A stretch of 64,000 nt of DNA from Breoghania corrubedonensis (GTDB lineage: Bacteria > Pseudomonadota > Alphaproteobacteria > Rhizobiales > Stappiaceae). Position 1 is the first letter of the stretch. Each line of letters begins with the position of its first letter. A program made the translations under genes and the position numbers. Shown here one piece after another: positions 8,829-17,900 of this stretch. The notes under the pieces are model-generated. The model had not been told where the DNA came from, made no database searches, and saw nothing but the letters and a program-made list of their open reading frames with translations. The stretch lies in assembly GCF_003053845.1 (NCBI RefSeq), contig NZ_QAYG01000001.1:1370078-1434077 (forward strand). Direction: 5' to 3'.

Positions 8829-11800
8829 ATGTCAGGAGCGCGACCGATAGCCGATTCAAGCCCGAGAGCGACGGGACCCGCCGGTCCGCAGTTCGAAGCC
8901 AAGGTCGGCACACACTATGCCCTTGCCCTGTTGGCGAGCACCGAGCCGTTCGGGCTGCCGGGCGTGATTGTCGATCGGCTTGAGTTCCAGAGGGGCGGTC
9001 AAGGGCATCCGCTTGACGACGTGATCGTGCGGGGCGCTACGCCGCAAGGCGACGATCGGTTTCTTGAGGTCCAGGTCAAACGATCGATGGCCTTCACGGA
9101 AGGCGACGCCAATTTCGCGTCAATCGTGGACGGGATCATCAAGGCGCGAAAGATAGAGCCGGACCGACGCTTTGCCGTCGCCATAGAGCGGACGACAGGC
9201 GCGATTGAGAACGGCGTGCAGGAAGCGCTCGAACTGGCGCAGCAGACCATCGACGGCACTTCGTTCCTGACGCTCCTGGAGACGCCGGGGCGCGGCAACA
9301 GGGAAATGCGGGCCTTCGTGGCTGCGTTCAAAGCGCACCTCGCGGCGAACGGCGCGACCGGGGACGACGTTCTCCATGACGTGCTGCGGTCATTCTCGGT
9401 GCTGACTTTCGATTATGCGCGCCCGAACTCCATAGCCGAGCATCATGACCGCTTGCGGGCGCGACAGCTGGCGTCTGAGAAAGGCGGCGATCCTTATGAC
9501 GCGTTGTTCGGGCTTGTTCTTCGCGCCGACGCGATTGGCGGCGAATTGAACCGGAGCGAATTGGTTCGCAAGCTGAACGACCTCGGCGTGAGCGTCGGTT
9601 CCGCACCAAGGCTCGCCGCCGCGCGTCGTCATATCGAGGAACTGAGCCGCCACGCGCTCGATGATATCGGTCTTACGGTGAGTAATTGCCGGCTCGCTCG
9701 GGAAAAGCCCAGGCGCGATTTGGAGGCGCTACTTCATGCGGCGGAAACCCAGGGCGGCGTAGTTGAAATTTCTGGGCCGAGCGGCGTCGGCAAATCCGCC
9801 CTCATGAGAACTGCGATTGAGGCGCGCAAGGCGGCATCGCGCATTGTGGTGCTGGCGCCAGATCGGACGCCGGCTGGCGGTTGGCCGGCGATGCGGGCCC
9901 TATTTGGTATTGAGGCGACGGCTGAGGAATTTCTGAGCGATCTCGCCTGCGACGGCGGCGGCTATCTCTGTGTTGACGGCCTAGACCGGTTTCGGGACGG
10001 CGGGCAACGAAAGACCTTGATCGACCTCTTGCGGGCGGTGCTGCATTGTCCAGGCGTCACGTTGCTGTTCACCGCTCGACCCGGATGGGAGGAGGAAGGC
10101 GCCCTCTGGGTTGGCGAAGAGATTCTCGGACAATTGTCTGCACGCAGCCGCTTGATTGTGGAAAGGCTCGACGATGATGAAGCCGAAGCGCTCGCGAAGA
10201 TGGCCCCGCAGCTTGCACCCCTGCTGAGACCGGACCATCCGGCGAAAACGCTCGCCCGAAATCCGCTGAAGTTGCGGCTACTGGTCAGAACGCGACTAGA
10301 TACGGCGGAAGCGATTAGCGAAGCGGCGCTGGCGCAGGACTGGCAAGCTTCCGGCGCGGGGATCGGCGAGCGCACAAAAGGCGAGCTTCATGCCCGCAAG
10401 CGCGTGCTTCATGTTGTCGCCAACGGTCTCATCGACAATGCCGGCCTTGTCGATGTCTCCGGACAAGACGCGCAGGCCGTTGCAGAATTAATCGCGGACG
10501 AGGTGCTCGTCGAGATCCATTCCGATAGAGTCCGGTACCGGCATGATCTGTTTACGGACTGGGCGGTCGCCTGCGTTCTATCTGATGATCCAAGCGTGAT
10601 CGACAGGCTGGCACTGGACGCGCCGCCGCCCTTCTGGATGGCGCGTGGGTTTGAGTTGGCGTGCCGGATGCTCGCCGAAAGCGGCACGGCCGAGGCGTGG
10701 CCGGAACTGCTCGCGCGACTGGAGGCTGAGGGGGTCGCATCCGGATGGGCAGGGCTCGCATTGTTAGCGCTGGTCCGATCCGAACGTGCGGACGTGTTGC
10801 TCGAGCGATACGACGCTCTTTTGCTTGAAGATGAAGGGGGCCGCGCGGCGCGGTTGATCCGACGCTTTGTCGCGTCGCACACCCAGTCAGCCACATCCTT
10901 GTTCAAGGCGGTTCTGCCGGAGGGGGTCGTCATGCCGGAAGGGATGACCATTCCAACCGGACCGGAGTGGATGCGTCTGATCCTGTGGTGTTTGCAGCGT
11001 TTCGACCGCTTGGGGGCAACTGCCTTGTCCGCTGCGGTCGATCTCTTCCAGAACTGGCTTGTTCTTGCAGCGTTCGGCGAAAAGACCGTGACGCCGATCT
11101 TGCTCGATCGCTACGCCGATATTCTGATCGCAGATATTGAGCAGAGGGATCGTCCGCTGCCGCGGTATGGCGCGCGCCTTCCAGAGATCAAATATGCGGT
11201 AAGCGGCGATGCGCTTGAGACGGCCCGGCTCTACCTGGCGCTTTGGGCGCCGTCTTCCCCCGGCGCCGCAGCACGGTATCTGAACGCTGTAGCGCATTCG
11301 AAACGGCCTGAAGCGGCGATGAGTCAGATCCTCGAATTCCCGGGACGGTTGCCTGGTGCTGCGCCTGCCGAATTTACGGCCGCCTTTCTACGCGCGCTCG
11401 AAGACGATGACGAGGAAGACGAATATCGCATGAGGCCGAAGCGCCGCCGCTCCTATGCGATGTCGCGCATCGACGGTCCTTTCGTGCTTGGCCGGTGTGG
11501 CATTGGCGTATTCGCGGAGATTCTTCAGGCCGCGCCCGCTGCAGGCACGGCGTTCATCAGAACTCTGACCGAGCGTACATGTGCGCCTGAGAAGGGCGAT
11601 CCGGAGTTTTCGGTTCAGCTCCTGGGAGAGACCCGGAGGATTGAGGCGCCGTTCAGCTATGGCTGGTCGCGTGGGCGCGCGCCGTCGGCCATGCTGACCA
11701 AGGCGTTGTCGGCAGTGGAGCATTGGGCGCATCGAAGACTTGATGAAGGTGAGACGCTTGAAGCGGTCATTGAAGAGGTCGCCGGTGAGGCGCCGATCCT

Positions 11801-13946
11801 CGGGGCGTTGTGGCTTGTCATTGTCGATCTCGTCTTGTCGCATTCATCCCTGAACGGATCGAACCTACGGGATCTTCTGACGTCTCCGGAAACCCTGGCG
11901 CTCGACGCCGGCCGCGCCAATCTCGATGCAATCGATCGAATGGACGGGGGTGTTCTGGGAAGAGCCTGGCGGGCGTCGCCGACGGCCGATCAAGCTGTTG
12001 AGCAGGATTTGGCGGGCCGCGTATCACGGAGCATCGCGCTGCATGATGTATTCCCACAGCTCGTCTTCAATCTGCCCGAGGAGGAGTTGGGTGCGCTGCG
12101 TGAGCATCTTGAGGCGGCGGTGAGCCGACTTGGGCCCTGGACCGAAGACAGGGTTGACTGGGCGTCACCTGAGTTCATGGCATCCCATGCGCTTCGCCTC
12201 GCCTCACGGGACAATTATGAGCTGATTACTGAAAGAGACGCTGCGGGCGAAGAACGCAAAGGATGGAGTTATCAGTGGCCACGCGGACAGAAAAAATGGT
12301 TGGAGGAAGAGGCAACGAAGGTGACTGCGGAGCAATCGACGTTCACCCGGTCGCTGGCCGTTCGCTCTGCAATGGATGACGAAACCAGGGCGGTTAATGT
12401 CAGCGTTGCCGATGCGGAAATGATCCTGACCGAAACGGCCGCCGCCGTACCTGGGACGGACGACGATGCGTCGCATGAGCCGGATGATCCGTGGCTTGCG
12501 CGTGTATCCGCGGCAGCGCTCCTCGCCCGCGTTGGCTCCCCGGACGATCTGGCGCGGCACCGATCCGAGATTACCTCGGTCTTCGAGCAGGCGCTGCAGT
12601 CTCGAGATCAATCCAGGGCATTGCCGCGCGATGACGTCATGTACGACCCGCACGCGATGGCGATCGCCGGACGTCTATATCTCGCGGCCGCCTCCGGTGA
12701 TGAGGCGAATGCGGAGCACCTCGTACAATCCGTTGTGGCATTTCCGGCGAGCGCTGCGCCGGCGTTTCTGAGACATGGCAGCGCCGTCGAAAAGATCGAC
12801 GAAAAGCTCTTGATCTCACTGAGCCGCCTGGCGCTCCTCGCCTGCAGGATTCCTCGGCGCGCGCATTGTGACGAGGATGAAGCAGCTTACCAAAAACGTC
12901 GCACAGACCTGGAATCGCGCCTCGCCTCCATGATCGAAGCGGAGCGGCGATGGAGGGAAGGCGGAGCGGAGCCGGACTGGCCGACTCCGCCGTCACGCAG
13001 GTCGAAGCGTCCGAGACAGACCCTGACGATCGGCGGAAAAAGCGGCACTGAGAAACGCGCCCCGCGCGAACCGGAGTGGCCCGACTACTATTACGATGAG
13101 AGAACCGCGACGGCATGGCTGCGGATTCTCCAGCGCCTCGGCTCAAATGCCGGATCCACGTCGCAGGCTGTCATGCGCGCCAATCGCGACTGGCTTCTAG
13201 AGACAAACAGGCCGGGGGAGGACGGCAAAGACGACAGCGACATTGAGCGCGTCTGGACGCGCGGCCTGATGGATTATGCGGCGGTGCATGCCCGCAACTG
13301 GCCGGATGAACTTCACCGGGAGCTTGTACTCAGCGTGCTCAAAGCCTTTTCTGATGAGGCTTTCATTGACGCTGCGGCGGCGTTCATCGTGCAGAGCGAT
13401 CTTCGTCTCATTGAAGGCTCCCCGGAGGATCGGGCTTATCTCTTGTCGGTGCGTGAGGCTTTTTGGCCGCGCCTCAAGGAAACACGGCATTGGCGTAGCC
13501 ACCTGTGGTCGTCGAGCGATGGCATGGAGATCCACCTGAAGGAACTCGTCAGCGCATTCTATATGCGTTTGAGCTACGGATTTGGCGATGGGCAATCGTA
13601 TACGAAGGGTTTATCCGACCCCGAATTGACACCGTTTCTGCCTTTGCTCTCAAAGGTCGCCAATGAGGCGCCGTTCTGTCCGACCATTGCCTATCTTTAT
13701 TTGAATGTCCTGGAGCGCCTGGAGCCATCGACCGCTGAGGGGCCACTCGCAGCCGTGGCGGAGCGATGGGCAAAAGCGGCAAACAATCGTTTCTGGAACG
13801 AGCTCGGGATCGGCAAGCGGGCTCTTACAATTGGATCAAAGGCTGTGACCCTGACTAACAAAGCGGCGTGGAGCGTAGTCTGCGATGCCTTGCTAGCCGC
13901 TGGTGTGACAGTAGGCACCGATTTCTCAAAGCGACTTCAGGACTAG
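8829..13946 (+). CDS. Giant Cap4-like nuclease / STAND NTPase (Avs-like)
   Basis: 1,705 residues from ATG 8829; a GTG at 8817 is an alternative. Residues about 15-120 look like a Cap4 (DUF4297)-type PD-(D/E)xK nuclease: GPQFEAKVGTHYALALL, then D63/D64 and the QxK variant of the motif (Q82-V-K84). A P-loop follows (GPSGVGKS, 316-323), with Walker B YLCVDGLD ending at D386 and an LLFTARPG sensor-like segment. The remaining about 1,150 residues are helical and repeat-like, with an insert rich in Arg/Lys/Pro near 1390. Nuclease, NTPase and long sensor array is the plan of antiviral STAND (Avs) proteins, which detect phage proteins and degrade DNA (family knowledge). It stands alone behind a 200-base intergenic gap. 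Confidence 0.7.
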   Translation: MSGARPIADSSPRATGPAGPQFEAKVGTHYALALLASTEPFGLPGVIVDRLEFQRGGQGHPLDDVIVRGATPQGDDRFLEVQVKRSMAFTEGDANFASIVDGIIKARKIEPDRRFAVAIERTTGAIENGVQEALELAQQTIDGTSFLTLLETPGRGNREMRAFVAAFKAHLAANGATGDDVLHDVLRSFSVLTFDYARPNSIAEHHDRLRARQLASEKGGDPYDALFGLVLRADAIGGELNRSELVRKLNDLGVSVGSAPRLAAARRHIEELSRHALDDIGLTVSNCRLAREKPRRDLEALLHAAETQGGVVEISGPSGVGKSALMRTAIEARKAASRIVVLAPDRTPAGGWPAMRALFGIEATAEEFLSDLACDGGGYLCVDGLDRFRDGGQRKTLIDLLRAVLHCPGVTLLFTARPGWEEEGALWVGEEILGQLSARSRLIVERLDDDEAEALAKMAPQLAPLLRPDHPAKTLARNPLKLRLLVRTRLDTAEAISEAALAQDWQASGAGIGERTKGELHARKRVLHVVANGLIDNAGLVDVSGQDAQAVAELIADEVLVEIHSDRVRYRHDLFTDWAVACVLSDDPSVIDRLALDAPPPFWMARGFELACRMLAESGTAEAWPELLARLEAEGVASGWAGLALLALVRSERADVLLERYDALLLEDEGGRAARLIRRFVASHTQSATSLFKAVLPEGVVMPEGMTIPTGPEWMRLILWCLQRFDRLGATALSAAVDLFQNWLVLAAFGEKTVTPILLDRYADILIADIEQRDRPLPRYGARLPEIKYAVSGDALETARLYLALWAPSSPGAAARYLNAVAHSKRPEAAMSQILEFPGRLPGAAPAEFTAAFLRALEDDDEEDEYRMRPKRRRSYAMSRIDGPFVLGRCGIGVFAEILQAAPAAGTAFIRTLTERTCAPEKGDPEFSVQLLGETRRIEAPFSYGWSRGRAPSAMLTKALSAVEHWAHRRLDEGETLEAVIEEVAGEAPILGALWLVIVDLVLSHSSLNGSNLRDLLTSPETLALDAGRANLDAIDRMDGGVLGRAWRASPTADQAVEQDLAGRVSRSIALHDVFPQLVFNLPEEELGALREHLEAAVSRLGPWTEDRVDWASPEFMASHALRLASRDNYELITERDAAGEERKGWSYQWPRGQKKWLEEEATKVTAEQSTFTRSLAVRSAMDDETRAVNVSVADAEMILTETAAAVPGTDDDASHEPDDPWLARVSAAALLARVGSPDDLARHRSEITSVFEQALQSRDQSRALPRDDVMYDPHAMAIAGRLYLAAASGDEANAEHLVQSVVAFPASAAPAFLRHGSAVEKIDEKLLISLSRLALLACRIPRRAHCDEDEAAYQKRRTDLESRLASMIEAERRWREGGAEPDWPTPPSRRSKRPRQTLTIGGKSGTEKRAPREPEWPDYYYDERTATAWLRILQRLGSNAGSTSQAVMRANRDWLLETNRPGEDGKDDSDIERVWTRGLMDYAAVHARNWPDELHRELVLSVLKAFSDEAFIDAAAAFIVQSDLRLIEGSPEDRAYLLSVREAFWPRLKETRHWRSHLWSSSDGMEIHLKELVSAFYMRLSYGFGDGQSYTKGLSDPELTPFLPLLSKVANEAPFCPTIAYLYLNVLERLEPSTAEGPLAAVAERWAKAANNRFWNELGIGKRALTIGSKAVTLTNKAAWSVVCDALLAAGVTVGTDFSKRLQD

Positions 13947-14008
13947 ATCAGCAGGTAAAAATACCTCCATAACAGCCGTTGATCCGTCACGGCCAAACCT
14001 TCCCAGTT

Positions 14009-14737
14009 TCAGCGGCCTTGCTCTTCGCCGCGCAAGACTTCCACCGCTTCGCGGTAGCCGTCGGTTTCCACCCAGCCGGGCGTCCCGGCTTCGATGCAGC
14101 GCCAGATTTCAAGGTCATGAACGGTGCGGATACCGTGACGTATATTCTCAAGAAAATAGCGCTCATATCCACCGTTCTGACCGAGCCAAGCATCCGCGAG
14201 TGTCTGCGCGGTTGGTGGCTCGGCTTCCGGTAGGGTCGCGGTGGCCAGTATGATGTCCATATCCGCCGGTTGACCAGTCACTGTCTCCGGCCAGGCAAGA
14301 TCAAGTTCGCCGCCAGGCCCCACAACGGACAGGCCTTCCCCTCGGATTTTTCGGAAGTGAGCATTCCAGGCCCGCCCTAGCGACTCGCGGGCTTCGTCGC
14401 TCCCAAGTAAAGCACCGACACAGCCCCAGCCGCTCCCGATCGCGCCTGATCGCGACTGGGGCGCTTCAGCCTTCCACAAGGCCGCGGCCTCGTCCTTCAG
14501 ATCCTCGATCCTCTCAATCTCGCGCAGACAGGGCACAAGGGTTGCGACACCAGAGGGATCGTTGCCCCGGAAGGTCATCGTATAGGTGTCACCGCGCGAT
14601 CTGGACTTGCGCCCGTAATAGATCGGTGCCCGGACTGGTATGCTGGCCGACGTGCTCAGCCGATCCTTGCGCCAATCGGCCCGTCCATTCGCGTCGTCCC
14701 AGTACAGCGAGCCTATGATCAGAATTCCACATTTCAT
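14009..14737 (-). CDS. Uncharacterised protein with GGCT-like N-terminus
   Basis: 242 residues if started at MKCGILIIGSLYWD (14737); an upstream in-frame ATG at 14788 would add 17 residues. The opening strand-loop IIGSLYW recalls the YGSL phosphate-binding loop of gamma-glutamylcyclotransferase-like (GGCT/BtrG) proteins, but I cannot confirm the rest of the fold. It contains DWRKDRL, TYTMTFRGN and a C-terminal EIWRCIEAGTPGW. It is transcribed leftwards, 190 bases downstream of the giant NTPase gene at 14928-19475, and converges with the other giant gene. It could be an accessory protein of the downstream-facing NTPase or an independent cargo gene. Confidence 0.55.
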   Translation of the reverse strand: MKCGILIIGSLYWDDANGRADWRKDRLSTSASIPVRAPIYYGRKSRSRGDTYTMTFRGNDPSGVATLVPCLREIERIEDLKDEAAALWKAEAPQSRSGAIGSGWGCVGALLGSDEARESLGRAWNAHFRKIRGEGLSVVGPGGELDLAWPETVTGQPADMDIILATATLPEAEPPTAQTLADAWLGQNGGYERYFLENIRHGIRTVHDLEIWRCIEAGTPGWVETDGYREAVEVLRGEEQGR

Positions 14738-14927
14738 CGGCGGTAACGTAACATGAAGATCGACTTTATTACGCATGTTTGCCAGCATCGTCCAACTTGG
14801 AAGTTACACAGGGTCGAGCCTCAAACATCGCATGGGCAGTAAAAGCCCACGCTAGCGCTTTTGACCGTGATGAGAGCAAGCGTGCCCTGAACCCCGAAAA
14901 CGCCCGGGCGAGCGAAGCACATGCGCT

Positions 14928-17900
14928 TCAACGATGCCGGTCCTTTTCGAGCGTATCCGCACTCTTCTGGAGCTCCTTCGCCCGCTTCTTCAGCAATGTA
15001 TTGGCTTCTTCCCTGAATTCGTCTCCGAGCTGATCAAGCAGACCATGTATCGAGCGTGGATCTTTGGGGTCGGCCAGATGGGCTGGGTCACCTCTTCGAA
15101 TAAGCGCATGCAGCCATGCCCATTGGCGCGGCCTTGGTTGTTCAGCAATGTGCTCGATCAGCGAGGCGCATTCCGCGTCCGCCTGTCTCTGACGAAGTGC
15201 CACCAGTGCGGCCTTTTCAACGGATTCGGCCTCGTCGTCGGCGAGGTGATCAAGAAAGTCGACGGGCTCTTCAAACGGAAGCCACCCCGCGAGTTCGGCA
15301 GCGGCCAAACGATCCCCACTCACCTCGCTCCGACTCATTCGTTTCAGCGTCTCGATGAACAATGCGCGAGGTGCTGCCCGTCGCAGCAAACGGCCGATCT
15401 GATGTCGAACAGGAATGGGAGCAGCAGGATAGTCTTCGAGTAAGACTTTGCTCCCAATTTCAGCATCAAGTTGCAGTAAAAGATACGCGGCGGTCTCCGC
15501 CCGGGTGCGAAGGTAGAAGCGTTCGGCGGCAGCCAACGCCTCAGTAGGTGACGTCTTTTGCAGCGCTCTGATCGCCGCGACGACGGATGCCTCGCCTCGC
15601 CGTGGCTTTTGATATGCGATGGTATCGAGGGCCTCGCTTGCTTCATTGTCGCCGGCATCGGCGAGCGCCGCCAGAATCTCTCCTTCACGGCCAAAGCCGA
15701 ATCCCTTCTTCCAAACCCTCTTCAGAAAGTCGCGTGCACCTGGAGCGCTATCAGCGTTCTCCAAAAGCTGAAACCCGATAGGGAGTTCGGAAGACTTCAA
15801 CGCCGTCAATGGATGGGCGGCAAGCCAGTCCACGACCGCAGCGCGCGCCTCGGCGTCACCGTTCCAGGCGAGATAGCTAGCGGTGAAGACGCCAGAATCG
15901 TCGCGTCCCATCAACGCTTTCAAACGCGGCAAGAAAGTCGGTCGATAGTATCCGAGATGAGCCAACACGCCACGGGCGAGAGCCACTTCATCAGTCGTCG
16001 CGGTATCGCTTTCAACAATCGGCGCAAGCATGGAGCCGGCCATTTCACCGCTGAGGAAACCACATAAGTTGATGCCGTACAGGCGCTTTTCTACCTCGTC
16101 GCTTTTCAGCAGAGCCTCAACCTCCGCTAGGTGCTCGTCGCTCCAAGGTGGCCCATTCTCCCGGATTTCGACAGCTCGCAGGAAAACAGGCGATCCTCCC
16201 TGGACCATGGCGCGCAAGCCTGCGTCCGCGTGGTGTGAAGCAAGTGTGTGCATCAGCTGAATTTGCCGATAGGTGTCGCTATCGGGATGCTTCGCGATAG
16301 CCTCGAGTTTGGCTTTGATGGTCGGATTGCGTGTCCATGCGGCGGCTGTGACGCCATCAGTGCGAGCATGCACATTTGATCGTTCGAGTTCGGCGAGGAC
16401 GAGCTGGTCGTAGCCCTCTCCACCGATAGCGCCCAGGATGAGGCGATACTCCTCACCATCACTATCCCGCTGCATTGACGAGCGTCCGTCACGCGAAGTC
16501 GCCTTGCACGTCGCCAATCGTTCAAAGTCGCTTCCCTGCCGCGCGGCCAAGCGCTCTAACAGAACCGGCGATGCGGCTGACGCGATTAGCGCGCATAGGT
16601 GCCCAATTGCTCCAGGTTGCACATTTTCTCCCCGCTCTTCACGTTCAAGGCAGGATTCGAAGCTATCGATCAGCCTGTCGAAGGTAGCGGGGTCGAGCAG
16701 ATCCTGCTGATCTCCATACAGCATCGCCAATTCCCGGAGCGTAGCCTGTCCATCCTCTTGCTCGCGCCCGATAGTCTCCAACAACCGCGCGTGTACTGCG
16801 GGACCAGCGCGACGAAGTAGTCCTTGCAACCACCAATGACTCGTCCCCCAAAGGTCGCGCGCCGTTAGCCGATCCAAGTTTTTCAACGCCGTTACAGGCG
16901 CTAAGTACGCCAGAGCATCAAACCAAAGAGCGGCTCCATTTGGCTCTGGGTTTTCGAGGGCGGCTTCGATGCGCTTGACTTCATCATGGTCGCGGAAATA
17001 GCGGATCGAGCGCGGCATCGCGATCGCCGTGGGCGACATATGAGCGAGCAGGGCGTTCTTGATTGACGTCCAGATCGGCTTTGCGATGCGGATGTCGAGC
17101 TGCATGAGCAACCAAGTCAATTGCTCTGCATCCTCCGAATCCGTTACGGACAAGGCTTTCTCGCTCAACCAGTGTGGCGCAACCCGAACGGTGCAGGACA
17201 AAGCATTGAAGCTCTGTTCCTTCGCCAACCTGCGTCCAGACCATAGATTGCTGTCACCTTTGGCCGCGATCATGGCTGTGTTGCGCTGCTTATTGATTGA
17301 CCAGAGCAACTCGACGGCCTCAGGCGCTGGAGTCGATCGCAACACAGTCAGGCCGACGCTTCTTGATTGTTCCACATCTTCTTCAACCAGCGCACGTGCT
17401 GCGTCAGCAACCTCGACGTCTGCGGTTTCCGCCACGGCGATGAAGGCGCTGGCCAAATACCGTGGTAGTAGCCATTCGTTGTCAGAATAGGGCTGGCGCG
17501 CCATCCAGGTGAGCACTGGGATAACTGGAGCGCCAAGGCTTCCAAGCCCCTCCTTGAAGAAGTGCTCATGCTCTCGCGACGCCACGCCGGAACGAACCGT
17601 GATGAGAGCCAGCTCGCCAACTTCCTCGGGCCGAGCGCTTCGCACCAGCTTCCAGAACAAGTCGTGCAGGACATAACCGAGGCGTCGCCCGAGCCGGTCC
17701 CCACGCGGCGTGGCGATACCATCCATCTGATCGAGGCGATCGGCAACGCCTTGTATAGTCGCCTCTCCCTCCAGGAAACGCCGTTCGATTTCGCCAGCGA
17801 TCGCCCAATTGAGAATCCGGTCATGGGAAACCTGGAGCGCGCCTTGCGTATCCTCGCGCAGGACGCCGACGGTTATCAGTCGGTTGCGGATGGCACCGGT

